Shown: piece by piece, positions 35,427 to 44,204 of the stretch
How positions within the stretch are numbered: the stretch's first letter is position 1
Layout of the letters: the number at the start of each line of letters is the position of its first letter
Assembly (NCBI GenBank): GCA_905479835.1
Contig: CAJQNZ010000007.1
Location: 1 to 46,369 of the forward strand
Source: an uncultured Flavobacteriaceae bacterium
Lineage (GTDB): Bacteria > Bacteroidota > Bacteroidia > Flavobacteriales > Flavobacteriaceae
Length of the DNA: 46,369 nt
Direction of reading: 5' to 3'
Position numbers and translations under genes: made by a program
The notes under the pieces: model-generated
Seen by the model: only the letters and a program-made list of their open reading frames with translations
What the model was told of the DNA's origin: nothing
Database searches by the model: none

Positions 35427-35819
35427 ATGGAAACAAACAGACAAAAAAAGATTGCAGGAGTATTGCAGAAAGATCTTGTAGATGTTTTGCAAAGTGCTGC
35501 TCGTGAAGGGATGAAAGGAGTTATTATTTCTGTGACCAAAGTAAATGTAACAAGTGATTTATCTGAAGCCAAAATTTATATTAGTGTTTTCCCTTCTGAA
35601 AAAAGAGAAGAACTCGTCAAAGGCATTATTGCCAATACTGTTATGATACGTCATGAACTATCTCAACGTACAAGACATCAATTGCGTAGAATGCCCAATT
35701 TATTGTTCTTTGCCGACGATTCACTAGATTATATTGAGAATATTGACAATGCCTTAAAAGGAAACGAGGATAACCCTATTCATAATCCAGACATTTTAGA
35801 CAAACGCCAAAAAAGATAA
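35427..35819 (+). CDS. rbfA: Ribosome-binding factor A
   Basis: Small KH-fold factor for 30S subunit maturation, binding near 16S helix 1. The ATG at 35427 (METNRQKKIAGVLQKDLVD) gives 130 residues and the normal RbfA N-terminus. A longer in-frame reading from 35355 overlaps mce and adds no family sequence. VTSDLSEAKIYISVFPSEKR and LRRMPNLLFFADDSLDYIENID are the core motifs. The -7 octamer ends only five bases before the ATG, so the mRNA may be almost leaderless. The ABC permease gene begins 3 bases after the stop. Confidence 0.95.
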   Translation: METNRQKKIAGVLQKDLVDVLQSAAREGMKGVIISVTKVNVTSDLSEAKIYISVFPSEKREELVKGIIANTVMIRHELSQRTRHQLRRMPNLLFFADDSLDYIENIDNALKGNEDNPIHNPDILDKRQKR

Positions 35820-35822
35820 CCC

Positions 35823-37022
35823 TTGAATTTTTCGCTATATATTGCCAAACGTTATTTATTCTCAAAGAGTAGTAACAATACTATCAATATTATTACAGCG
35901 ATTGCTACTCTTGGAGTTATTATTGGAACCATGGCACTTTTTATTGTGTTATCTGGTTTTTCTGGCCTAAAATCCTTCAGTCTTAATTTTTTAAATACTT
36001 CCGATCCTGATATAAAAATTACTGCCGTAAAAGGAAAAACACTCCTTTTTACAGATGAATTCGAATCAAAAATCACCAACGAAACTGGAATTGTACACTA
36101 CACATCCGTTATTGAAGAACGTGTATTCCTAGAATTTAAAGGAAAAACACATCTTGCATATATAAAAGGTGTTGAAGATAATTTTGTCAAAATAAATTCG
36201 ATTCACGAGAAACTTGTTGATGGAACTTGGATTGATTTTGAAAGAAATACAGCAGTAATTGGCAACGGAATTTCCAACAAACTTTCAATCGGAATTAACG
36301 ATTTTCTAGAACCTTTGCGTATTTATGTTCCAAAACCTGGAAGTGGATATGTTGAAAGTGTTCAAAAAGATATCAGTAGTATCATTACACAACCCATCGG
36401 AATTTTTCGATTGACAGAAGATCTAGATAATACATATGTTTTCGTTCCACTTACATTGGCTCAAGAATTAATGAATTATAAACCTTCTCAAGTCAGTGCA
36501 ATTGAAATTAAAGTTGACAATCTCAACAATCGAGAAACTATTATTTCTAATCTTAAAAAATCCTTAGGAAAAGACTATACTATTAAAACTAGAGAGCAAC
36601 TGAATGCAGTCTTTTATAAGATGTTAAATTCTGAACATGTAATGGCTTATGGTTTTTCTACACTCGTATTGATTCTATTTTTAATCAATCTCACTGGAAC
36701 ATTAATTATCATTATTTATGATAAAAAAGAAAATATAAAAACGTTAAGCAATTTAGGATTAGAGATTAAAAAAATTAGAAAAATATTCTTATTACAAGGT
36801 TTTTTATTGACAGTCTTTGGATTGATTGTCGGATTAACACTTGCAATTCTTCTGGTTTTTTTACAGAAGCAATTTGGATTATTTATGATTACACAGAATC
36901 TTGCATATCCTGTCGAATTTCTTTGGTCAAATGTTCTTCTTGTCTTTTCAACCATACTAGTGCTAGGGTATGTCGCTTCCAGAATAGCAAGTAGTAGGAT
37001 TGATGAGAAGGTAATTCAATAA
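35823..37022 (+). CDS. FtsX-like ABC permease, LolC/LolE type
   Basis: Inner-membrane permease similar to the lipoprotein-releasing LolCE components. The 399-residue protein has four membrane segments: one near the start (IITAIATLGVIIGTMALFIVLSG) and three at the end (STLVLILFLINLTGTLIIII; IFLLQGFLLTVFGLIVGLTL; VLLVFSTILVLGYVASRIA). A MacB-like periplasmic domain lies between them. Translation starts at TTG (35823-35825). The frame is closed upstream by the rbfA stop, and MNFSLYIAKRYLFS is the family's usual beginning. Its ATPase is not in the window. It converges on the DUF4230 gene, with 15 bases between the stops. Confidence 0.9.
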   Translation: MNFSLYIAKRYLFSKSSNNTINIITAIATLGVIIGTMALFIVLSGFSGLKSFSLNFLNTSDPDIKITAVKGKTLLFTDEFESKITNETGIVHYTSVIEERVFLEFKGKTHLAYIKGVEDNFVKINSIHEKLVDGTWIDFERNTAVIGNGISNKLSIGINDFLEPLRIYVPKPGSGYVESVQKDISSIITQPIGIFRLTEDLDNTYVFVPLTLAQELMNYKPSQVSAIEIKVDNLNNRETIISNLKKSLGKDYTIKTREQLNAVFYKMLNSEHVMAYGFSTLVLILFLINLTGTLIIIIYDKKENIKTLSNLGLEIKKIRKIFLLQGFLLTVFGLIVGLTLAILLVFLQKQFGLFMITQNLAYPVEFLWSNVLLVFSTILVLGYVASRIASSRIDEKVIQ

Positions 37023-37037
37023 CTCTTTTTCCTACAA

Positions 37038-37643
37038 CTAAATCTTCTGAAACTCTTCCATACTTTCTATTAAATTTTCATTGTAAATCAATGTCCAACC
37101 GAGAGAATTAGTCAATATATAAAATTTAGACAACTCACTCATTAGGCGATTTTTAGAATCATTTTTTAAATTAGATTTTTCTAATTTTTTCATTAAAGAT
37201 TTTTTAACAGTTTCCTTGATGTCATTATAATCTTTTGCCTCAAATGGATTGAAGTAATCAGCCTGAATATCATAATATTCGAAATCTGGATTTATCTTTA
37301 TTTCTGGTTCAGGAATGGAAATAATATAAAGTGTTTGCGCCTTTTGATCAACGCTATATTTCAATTTGCTTAAATCATATGCAATGGTAACATGAGCATT
37401 TACTACTACCAACGCTTTTTTTTCTGCAGTTACATAAGCGCCAAATAAATCTTTAGAATTTTCATAGTTAAAGACCTCACTGAAATGACCTTCTGTTACC
37501 ACTAGCTTTCCTACATTTTTTATTTGCTCTTGAATCAATGAAGAACTTTGCTTTAAGACAACGGCATCTGTAGTTTCTGTAAAATACCTATAACCAAAAA
37601 GCAATATTAACGTGATAATCGCACCAAGTAGAATTTTACGCAT
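37038..37643 (-). CDS. DUF4230 family protein
   Basis: A 201-residue protein with one N-terminal membrane helix (residues 2-18, ILLGAIITLILLFGYRYF), then an extracytoplasmic domain. KLVVTEGHFSEVFNYE and VTIAYDLSKLKYSVD match DUF4230, a family of unknown function. The C-terminal helices (KKSLMKKLEKSNLKND) may be an amphipathic segment. It is the last gene of the M28 peptidase-dusB-DUF4230 run, 26 bases after dusB. Confidence 0.85.
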   Translation of the reverse strand: MRKILLGAIITLILLFGYRYFTETTDAVVLKQSSSLIQEQIKNVGKLVVTEGHFSEVFNYENSKDLFGAYVTAEKKALVVVNAHVTIAYDLSKLKYSVDQKAQTLYIISIPEPEIKINPDFEYYDIQADYFNPFEAKDYNDIKETVKKSLMKKLEKSNLKNDSKNRLMSELSKFYILTNSLGWTLIYNENLIESMEEFQKI

Positions 37644-37669
37644 GTTGTTTTCTTATAAATTTAATGAAC

Positions 37670-38650
37670 TTAACCAAATTTCTGTAGCACTTCGTCAAAT
37701 GCGTCAAATACTTCTTGAGAAGAATTAGACGTTACCATTTTCATTCTATGCTCTTTAAAATGAGGAATCCCTTTAAAATAAGTTGCGTAATGACGACGTG
37801 TTTCAAGAACACCTTGCATCTCACTTTCTTTCCAATCTATCTCCATTTGAAGATGTCTTTTGGCAGTTTCAACTCTCTGTGCAATGGTTATTTCTGGCAA
37901 ATGCTCTCCTGTTTCGAAAAAATGTTTTACTTGTTTAAAAAACCAAGGATTTCCAATGCTTGCTCTTCCTATCATTGCACCATCAAGCCCATAAACATCT
38001 CGCATTTCCATCGCTTTTTCTGGCGAATTAACATCTCCATTCCCAAAAATAGGAATGTGCATTCTTGGATTATTTTTCACAGCCGCAATAGGTTTCCAAT
38101 CTGCTTCTCCTTTATACATTTGCGCTCTTGTACGCCCATGAATAGAAATAGCCGCACACCCTACATCCTGTAATCTTTCAGCAACCTCAACTATTTTAAT
38201 AGAATCGTGATCCCAACCTAAACGTGTTTTAACTGTCACAGGAAGATTGGTTCTTTTAACCATTTCCGCAGTCAATTGTTCCATCAGACAAATATCTTTC
38301 AAGATTCCAGCACCTGCTCCTTTTGAAACTACTTTTTTTACTGGACACCCAAAATTGATATCTATAATATCAGGTTTAGACCTTTGAACAATATCAATCG
38401 TTTGCAGCATTGATTCAAGATTCGCACCAAAAATCTGAATTCCTACAGGACGTTCTTTCTCATAAATATCTAATTTCTTAACACTCTTAGCCGCATCACG
38501 AATCAATCCTTCTGAAGAAATGAATTCTGTATACACAACATCAGCGCCTTGTTCTTTACACAACGCACGAAATGGTGGGTCACTGACATCTTCCATTGGC
38601 GCAAGCAACAATGGAAAATCTGGCAATTCTATGTTTCCTATTTTTACCAT
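37670..38650 (-). CDS. dusB: tRNA-dihydrouridine synthase (DusB type)
   Basis: FMN enzyme that reduces uridines in the tRNA D-loop. The 326-residue protein has PLLLAPMEDVSDPPFR (FMN-phosphate and active-site start), the catalytic Cys102 in DINFGCPVKKVVSKGAGAG, KTRLGWD, and SIHGRTRAQMYKGEADW, all Dus signatures. The DusB assignment rests on overall pattern and the absence of DusA/C features. It begins 3 bases after the end of the M28 peptidase gene. Confidence 0.94.
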   Translation of the reverse strand: MVKIGNIELPDFPLLLAPMEDVSDPPFRALCKEQGADVVYTEFISSEGLIRDAAKSVKKLDIYEKERPVGIQIFGANLESMLQTIDIVQRSKPDIIDINFGCPVKKVVSKGAGAGILKDICLMEQLTAEMVKRTNLPVTVKTRLGWDHDSIKIVEVAERLQDVGCAAISIHGRTRAQMYKGEADWKPIAAVKNNPRMHIPIFGNGDVNSPEKAMEMRDVYGLDGAMIGRASIGNPWFFKQVKHFFETGEHLPEITIAQRVETAKRHLQMEIDWKESEMQGVLETRRHYATYFKGIPHFKEHRMKMVTSNSSQEVFDAFDEVLQKFG

Positions 38651-38653
38651 AAT

Positions 38654-39871
38654 TTAAAATGTCACTTCTGTTTTTACAATTTCACCTTCCCTTAAAACTT
38701 CAACAGTTGTCGAATTTCCTTTTTCAAATTTTGACAATCCAGTCATATAACTCATCATATCTGTAATGTCTATTTCTCCCATTTTTACAACGACATCACC
38801 TTTAATAATTCCTGCTTTATACGCTGGTCTATCATCTGTTACGCCATCAATACGCATTCCTCTTCCTTCATATAAATAATCTGGGATTACTCCCAATGTT
38901 ACCTTAAATCTAGGCGCACTATCTGATTCGTTCTTGGTTTTAACAAATGTCAATTTTTCATTATTATCAAGATCTGAAATGATAGAAAATATATACTCAG
39001 AAATCGCATACATTCCATCATAATTTAATAATTCTTGATCATCTGAAGGCTTATGGTAATTTTCATGTTGGCCTGTAAAAAAGTGAAGTACTGGAATATC
39101 ATTTAGATAAAAAGAAGTGTGGTCTGATGGTCCTACTCCTGATTCTTTCTCTACCAATTTAAAATCAGAATTTAATGAATTAATAGTTTGAGACCATAAA
39201 GGCGATGTTCCAGTTCCATAAACTGCAAGCGTACTATCTTTTAACCTACCGACCATATCCATATTGATCATATAATTGACTTTTTTAGTATCAATGGTAG
39301 CGTTTTTTAGAAAATAATTAGAACCTAACAATCCCATTTCTTCTCCAGAAAAAGCCATCAATAAATAATTGTTATTCCTATTTGTTGTTTTCAATTTATC
39401 TGCCAAATTTAACATCACTGAAACTCCACTTGCATTGTCATCTGCTCCATTGTGTATCGCTTTTTCACCTCGATGTAATGAACCTTCATTTCCATAACCT
39501 AGATGATCGTAATGCGCGCCAATAATTACAGTATTCTCACTATTATTATCAATATATCCAATAACATTTCTTCCTGTTATTGTAGTGTCTGCAATTGTAT
39601 CAGTAAATTTCGCTTCAGAGTGTGGCCCTTTCTTAGGTTTAAAAGTAAACGATTGAAAATATCCATCTGTTCCTTTTGGAGAAACTCCTAATTCTTTAAA
39701 TCTCTTCGCTATATAATGAGACGCAATTTTTTCTCCTTCACTTCCTGTTGCTCTACCTTCTAATTTATCATTGGCAAGAAATGTCACATCTTCATGAATT
39801 TTTTGGTCGTACTTTTCTTGTTTACAAGAGATAAAAACCACCAAAAATATCAACATAAAATATTGTTTCAT
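38654..39871 (-). CDS. M28-family zinc aminopeptidase with C-terminal PDZ domain, lipoprotein
   Basis: Exported aminopeptidase-like enzyme of 405 residues. A lipoprotein signal ends VVFISCKQEK (Cys16). The M28 domain covers about 25-300: GAHYDHLGYG (first His/Asp), NGADDNASGVSV (bridging Asp), AFSGEEMGLLGS (catalytic Glu pair), NMDMVGR, and FFTGQHENYHKPSDD, all metal or catalytic positions of this family. Residues about 315-405 form a PDZ-like domain (PAYKAGIIKGDVVVKMGEIDI), common in Bacteroidota M28 peptidases. It is divergent from the propeller lipoprotein and leads the dusB-DUF4230 run. Confidence 0.94.
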   Translation of the reverse strand: MKQYFMLIFLVVFISCKQEKYDQKIHEDVTFLANDKLEGRATGSEGEKIASHYIAKRFKELGVSPKGTDGYFQSFTFKPKKGPHSEAKFTDTIADTTITGRNVIGYIDNNSENTVIIGAHYDHLGYGNEGSLHRGEKAIHNGADDNASGVSVMLNLADKLKTTNRNNNYLLMAFSGEEMGLLGSNYFLKNATIDTKKVNYMINMDMVGRLKDSTLAVYGTGTSPLWSQTINSLNSDFKLVEKESGVGPSDHTSFYLNDIPVLHFFTGQHENYHKPSDDQELLNYDGMYAISEYIFSIISDLDNNEKLTFVKTKNESDSAPRFKVTLGVIPDYLYEGRGMRIDGVTDDRPAYKAGIIKGDVVVKMGEIDITDMMSYMTGLSKFEKGNSTTVEVLREGEIVKTEVTF

Positions 39872-39902
39872 AAGTATATCGGTTTAATTTTGCACAAAAT
39901 TA
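39863..39902. promoter_or_regulatory. Interlocked divergent promoters of the M28 peptidase and propeller genes
   Basis: TAATTTTG at 39885-39892 (plus) has a -33 TTG at 39863-39865 (19-bp spacer). TAATTTTG on the minus strand is at 39895-39902. The two octamers form an 8-bp inverted repeat around a CA dinucleotide, so start sites for the two genes would be only a few bases apart. Confidence 0.6.
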
Positions 39903-39982
39903 CTTAATAATAAACTTTTGGTATAATCAATCTCAATAAATTATTTTTTAAGAATGATTTTACACCTGATAAAACATCTATA

Positions 39983-41071
39983 ATGAAACGCTTACTCCTA
40001 TTATTTTTTGCCATTTCTATCATTTCTTGTAAACAGACTCCTAAAGAAAAAAATGATACAAATATAATTACAACCAAATCATTGATATTAGAAGGAGAAA
40101 AACATTTTAAATCTTTAAAACAATTGACTTTTGGTGGTGATAATGCAGAAGCTTACTGGAGTTTTGACGACAAACAGATCATCTTTCAATCCAACAATAA
40201 AAAATGGAATGTTGCATGTGACCAAATGTTTTTAATGAATGTAGGAGAAACATTTGAAAATACAATTCCGCCAATGTTAAGTACTGGAAAAGGGCGAACT
40301 ACTTGCGCTTATTTTTTACCAGATAATAAACATTTTATTTACTCTTCAACTCATGAAGGCGATGATAATTGTCCTGAAACACCTTTGCGTCAAAATGGAA
40401 AATATATATGGCCGATTTATGATACATATGATATATATGTTGCGGATTTAAAAGGTAATATTGTCAATAAATTGACAAATGAAAAAGGTTATGATGCAGA
40501 ACCTACAGTTTCACCACAAGGAGATAAAATTGTATTTACTTCAACAAGAAGTGGAGATATTGAACTATACACTATGAATATCGATGGTAGTGATGTAAAA
40601 CAAATAACATCTGAACTTGGGTATGATGGTGGTGCTTTCTTTTCTCCTGATGGTTCTAAAATTATATTCCGCTCATCTCGCCCAAAAACTGAGGAAGAAA
40701 TCAAAGAATATAAAGATTTATTGGCTCAAAATCTTGTACAACCGACCAATATGGAATTGTATATCTGTAATGCTGATGGTTCTGAATTACGTCAATTAAC
40801 AAAACTTGGCAATGCGAATTGGAGTCCATTTTTTCATCCATCTGGAGAGAAAATTATTTTTTCTTCTAATTTTAATAGTCCTCGTGGATTTCCATTTGAT
40901 TTATATATGATTGATATTGATGGGAAAAACCTGGAAAGAATTACTTATGGAGAATCTTTCAATGCATTTCCTGTTTTTTCTAATGATGGAAAAAAATTAA
41001 TTTTTTCTTCCAATCGTAATAATGGTGGTGGTCGTGATACAAATCTTTTTATTGCAGAATGGAAGGATTAA
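39983..41071 (+). CDS. TolB-like beta-propeller lipoprotein (PD40 repeats)
   Basis: A 362-residue lipoprotein (signal ending AISIISCKQ, Cys16). At least four PD40/WD40-like beta-propeller repeats are visible, each with the pattern sPdG/sPqGdKIvF.S.R...D.eLY..n.DGs..rqlT: around residues 165-215 (EPTVSPQGDKIVFTSTRSGD), 215-275, 275-320 and 320-362. The repeats resemble those of TolB, but the TolB N-terminal domain is absent. Similar propellers act as protein-interaction modules or as part of peptidases. Being divergent from the M28 peptidase suggests related function, but nothing proves it. Confidence 0.85.
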   Translation: MKRLLLLFFAISIISCKQTPKEKNDTNIITTKSLILEGEKHFKSLKQLTFGGDNAEAYWSFDDKQIIFQSNNKKWNVACDQMFLMNVGETFENTIPPMLSTGKGRTTCAYFLPDNKHFIYSSTHEGDDNCPETPLRQNGKYIWPIYDTYDIYVADLKGNIVNKLTNEKGYDAEPTVSPQGDKIVFTSTRSGDIELYTMNIDGSDVKQITSELGYDGGAFFSPDGSKIIFRSSRPKTEEEIKEYKDLLAQNLVQPTNMELYICNADGSELRQLTKLGNANWSPFFHPSGEKIIFSSNFNSPRGFPFDLYMIDIDGKNLERITYGESFNAFPVFSNDGKKLIFSSNRNNGGGRDTNLFIAEWKD

Positions 41072-41083
41072 TAAGTATATTTG
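41051..41083 (+). promoter_or_regulatory. Promoter of lepA
   Basis: A -33 ATTG at 41051-41054, a 21-bp spacer and a -7 TATATTTG at 41076-41083, with the ATG at 41105. The -33 lies inside the end of the propeller gene. Confidence 0.7.
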
Positions 41084-41104
41084 TTGACTGAATTATAGAT
41101 GTAG

Positions 41105-42901
41105 ATGAAGCACATTAGAAATTTTTGCATAATTGCACACATTGATCACGGGAAAAGCACACTCGCTGATAGATTACTTGATTTTACAGGCGCTGTAACT
41201 GATAGAGAAAAGAAAGATCAATTATTGGATTCAATGGATCTAGAGCGTGAGCGTGGAATTACCATAAAATCACATGCAATCCAAATGGAATATACCTATG
41301 AAGGACAAGAATATATCTTGAACTTAATTGATACTCCTGGACATGTAGATTTTTCTTACGAAGTTTCTCGTTCTATAGCTGCATGTGAAGGTGCTTTATT
41401 GATTGTTGATGCTGCTCAAAGCATCCAAGCTCAGACAATTTCAAACTTATATCTAGCATTAGAAAATGACCTAGAAATTATACCAGTTCTTAATAAAGTA
41501 GATTTACCAAGTGCCAATCCTGAAGAAGTTACTGATGATATTGTTGATCTTCTAGGATGTGATCCTGAAGAAGTAATTCATGCAAGTGGGAAAACTGGAT
41601 TTGGGATTGATAATATATTGAAAGCAGTTATTGAACGAATTCCAGCTCCAACAGGAGATGAAAATGCTCCTTTACAAGCTTTAATCTTTGACTCTGTATA
41701 CAACACTTTTAGGGGTATTGAAACTTATTTTAGGGTTTTCAATGGAGAAATTAAAAAAGGGCAAAAAATTAAATTTGTTGCAACAGGCCAAGAATACTTT
41801 GCTGATGAAGTAGGTACATTAAAACTAGAACAAGTAGCAAAATCATCTGTAAAAGCTGGAGATGTTGGTTATTTAATTACCGGTATTAAAACTGCGGTAG
41901 AAGTAAAAGTTGGTGATACAATAACAGATGCCAAAAACCCTACGACCAATATTGTTGAAGGATTTGAAGATGTAAAACCAATGGTATTTGCGGGAATATA
42001 TCCTGTAGATACTGAAGATTACGAAGAGCTACGTAATTCAATGGAAAAATTACAATTGAATGATGCTTCTTTAGTATTCCAACCAGAAAGTTCGGCAGCA
42101 TTAGGATTTGGTTTTCGATGTGGTTTCTTAGGAATGCTTCATATGGAAATCATCCAAGAAAGATTAGAACGCGAATTCAATATGACTGTTATCACAACAG
42201 TTCCCAATGTATCTTATCATGCCTTTACTAATAAAAAACCTGATGAAAAGTTTATTTTAAACAACCCTTCAGATTTACCAGACCCTTCTACAATCAATAG
42301 AATTGAAGAACCATATATTAAAGCAACTATTATTACAAAATCTGATTTTGTAGGTAATGTGATGTCTCTATGTATCGAAAAACGTGGGATGATTACCAAT
42401 CAAACTTACTTAACGACTAATCGTGTTGAATTGACTTTTGACATGCCATTGGCTGAAATTGTTTTTGATTTTTATGACCGTTTAAAAACGGTTTCCAAAG
42501 GATATGCATCGTTTGATTACTCTCCTATCGGAATGAAAGTTTCAAAATTAGTGAGACTAGATATTTTATTAAATGCTCAATCGGTCGATGCTCTTTCTGC
42601 TTTAATTCATGCCGATAATGCACAGAATATTGGTAAAAAAATGTGCGAGAAACTAAAAGAATTAATTCCAAGACAGCAATTTGATATTCCAATTCAAGCA
42701 GCAATTGGAGCAAAAATAATTTCTCGTGAAACTATAAAAGCGCTTCGTAAAGATGTTACTGCTAAGTGTTACGGTGGAGATATTTCTCGTAAGCGTAAGC
42801 TGCTTGAAAAGCAAAAGAAAGGTAAGAAACGTATGCGTCAAGTAGGAAATGTAGAAATACCGCAACAAGCGTTTATGGCTGTTTTAAAATTAAATGATTA
42901 A
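41105..42901 (+). CDS. lepA: Elongation factor 4 (LepA), ribosomal back-translocase GTPase
   Basis: A 598-residue translational GTPase that acts on stalled or stressed ribosomes and in 30S biogenesis. G1 is [14 protein letters not shown] and the switch region is [17 protein letters not shown]3 is [16 protein letters not shown]4 is NKVDLPSAN, and the LepA-specific C-terminal domain ends the protein ([25 protein letters not shown]). The full family length is present without frameshift. It stands between the propeller lipoprotein and the DinB-like gene; the latter starts 8 bases after its stop and is probably in the same transcript. Confidence 0.97.
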   Translation: MKHIRNFCIIAHIDHGKSTLADRLLDFTGAVTDREKKDQLLDSMDLERERGITIKSHAIQMEYTYEGQEYILNLIDTPGHVDFSYEVSRSIAACEGALLIVDAAQSIQAQTISNLYLALENDLEIIPVLNKVDLPSANPEEVTDDIVDLLGCDPEEVIHASGKTGFGIDNILKAVIERIPAPTGDENAPLQALIFDSVYNTFRGIETYFRVFNGEIKKGQKIKFVATGQEYFADEVGTLKLEQVAKSSVKAGDVGYLITGIKTAVEVKVGDTITDAKNPTTNIVEGFEDVKPMVFAGIYPVDTEDYEELRNSMEKLQLNDASLVFQPESSAALGFGFRCGFLGMLHMEIIQERLEREFNMTVITTVPNVSYHAFTNKKPDEKFILNNPSDLPDPSTINRIEEPYIKATIITKSDFVGNVMSLCIEKRGMITNQTYLTTNRVELTFDMPLAEIVFDFYDRLKTVSKGYASFDYSPIGMKVSKLVRLDILLNAQSVDALSALIHADNAQNIGKKMCEKLKELIPRQQFDIPIQAAIGAKIISRETIKALRKDVTAKCYGGDISRKRKLLEKQKKGKKRMRQVGNVEIPQQAFMAVLKLND

Positions 42902-42909
42902 TAAATAGC

Positions 42910-43473
42910 ATGAGGAAAATACTTTTATTTTTCACAATAGCAAGTCTACTTTTAGTTACTATTTCTTGTAAAAAAGAAATAACAGTAGAAGAAAAAGCAT
43001 TTGATTTTAAAAAATCATTTGTCAAAATATTAATAAACGCAAAAAAATATACTATTGAAGTTGCTGAAGCAATGCCTGAAGAAGAGTATTCTTATAAAGT
43101 TTCAGATTCTATAAGAACATTTGGAGAGCAAGTGGCACATATAGGTCTGTCTTCTCAATTTATTCTTGAAAAATTTATCAAAGGAGAAAATCCAAATGAA
43201 GATCAGAAAAGCGAACAAGAAATTGGAGCCTCAAAAGAAGAAACAATACTGATTTTAAATGTAATGTTTGATGATGCTATTGAAACTTTAAAAAATATTG
43301 ATGAGAATAGCTTGAGTGAAAAAATAGTAATTGATTTCATTCCAGGAAAACCTGAATTTACAAAGCAAGAAGGGTTTTACTTTTTAAGAGATCATATTTC
43401 TCATCATAGAGGACAAGCCATCGTTTATCTCAGAGCAAAAGGTCATAAAGCACCCCAATATAGAGCTTTTTAA
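42910..43473 (+). CDS. DinB-fold protein predicted to be a lipoprotein
   Basis: A 187-residue protein. An N-terminal lipoprotein signal (LLVTISCKKE, Cys20) is followed by a four-helix DinB/DUF664-type bundle. SDSIRTFGEQVAHIGLSSQFI near residues 66-86 gives the first His ligand, and YFLRDHISHHRGQAIVYLRAKG near 160-180 gives the last histidines of the metal site. DinB proteins often act as thiol-dependent transferases or have unknown roles. Most are cytoplasmic; the lipoprotein signal here implies envelope location. It lies 8 bases after lepA, likely co-transcribed. Confidence 0.87.
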   Translation: MRKILLFFTIASLLLVTISCKKEITVEEKAFDFKKSFVKILINAKKYTIEVAEAMPEEEYSYKVSDSIRTFGEQVAHIGLSSQFILEKFIKGENPNEDQKSEQEIGASKEETILILNVMFDDAIETLKNIDENSLSEKIVIDFIPGKPEFTKQEGFYFLRDHISHHRGQAIVYLRAKGHKAPQYRAF

Positions 43474-43505
43474 TTCACTCCATCTTTGAAAAAAATAAGT
43501 TGTAT

Positions 43506-43571
43506 AAAAAAAACCCACTTAATAAATTAAGTGGGAAATTGCTATGAAAAAGAAAGTAGGATAAATCCTAC
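43506..43571 (-). ncRNA. Candidate small RNA with 5' hairpin and intrinsic terminator
   Basis: Minus-strand signals form a self-contained unit: -33 TTTG (43603-43606), a 19-bp spacer, -7 TATTTTCG (43576-43583, one mismatch), and a predicted start near 43571-43572. A 5' hairpin covers 43556-43571 (GTAGGATTTATCCTAC). A 20-nt U-rich linker follows, then a perfect 10-bp terminator hairpin at 43514-43535 followed by eight T's. No coding gene on this strand needs that terminator: both neighbouring genes are plus-strand. I see no open frame of useful length. The RNA would be about 66 nt; its function is unknown. Confidence 0.45.
43514..43535 (-). terminator. Terminator hairpin of the candidate small RNA
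   Basis: CCCACTTAAT and ATTAAGTGGG form 10-bp perfect arms with a 2-nt centre. The T8 run lies only on the minus-strand 3' side (43506-43513); on the plus strand the hairpin is followed by AAATTGC, so it does not look like a terminator for the DinB gene. Confidence 0.75.
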
Positions 43572-43704
43572 ATAACGAAAATATACTATTCTTTTGAATT
43601 ATCAAACAATTTATTTCAATAGTTTTATATAAAAAAATAGTGTCTACACTTTTAAGATAATTTGTCTTAAAAAACTTAAACATTTCATTAATTAATAAAA
43701 AATT

Positions 43705-44181
43705 ATGACAGAAAAAGATGTCGAATTTATGACAAGAGCTATAGATTTAGCAAGAGAGGGTATGAATTCGAATTCAGGAGGACCATTCGGAGCTATAGTT
43801 GTCAAAGACGGTAAAATTATTGCTGAAGGATTCAACAGCGTAACTTCTACAAATGATCCTACAGCTCATGCTGAAGTTGTTGCCATCCGAAGAGCTTGTG
43901 AAAAACTTGGAACTTTTCAACTTGATGATTGTATTGTATATACCTCATGTGAACCTTGCCCTATGTGTCTTGGTGCAATTTATTGGGCTAGACCAAAAGC
44001 AGTATTTTATGCTTGTGATAAAGTGGATGCCGCTAGAATTGATTTTGACGATGAGTTCATCTACGAAGAATTAGATAAAGAAATGAGTAATAGAACTATC
44101 AAGTTTACTAAAATACTTCAAGATAAAGCCATTCTTGTATTTAATGAATGGAAAGACAAAGTAAATAAAACCGAGTATTAA
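43705..44181 (+). CDS. guaD: Guanine deaminase (GuaD, CDA-fold)
   Basis: Converts guanine to xanthine in purine salvage or catabolism. The 158-residue protein is very close in pattern to Bacillus GuaD: GGPFGAIVVKDGKIIAEGFN, NDPTAHAEVVAIRRACE (zinc His55, catalytic Glu57), then TSCEPCPMCLGAIYWARPKA (zinc Cys85 and Cys88). The C-terminal DDEFIYEELDK segment is characteristic of the domain-swapped GuaD group. TadA tRNA deaminases share the core but not this C-terminus. An 8-bp dyad (43650-43672) lies upstream, and no other purine genes are near. Confidence 0.93.
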   Translation: MTEKDVEFMTRAIDLAREGMNSNSGGPFGAIVVKDGKIIAEGFNSVTSTNDPTAHAEVVAIRRACEKLGTFQLDDCIVYTSCEPCPMCLGAIYWARPKAVFYACDKVDAARIDFDDEFIYEELDKEMSNRTIKFTKILQDKAILVFNEWKDKVNKTEY

Positions 44182-44204
44182 TTTTTTTAATAATTCAACA
44201 TTTA

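Noticed and set aside
43650-43672. 8-bp dyad TTTTAAGA / TCTTAAAA upstream of guaD
   Set aside because: Purely A/T-rich arms with little specificity; the chance expectation in this base composition is high. Mentioned under guaD only as context.
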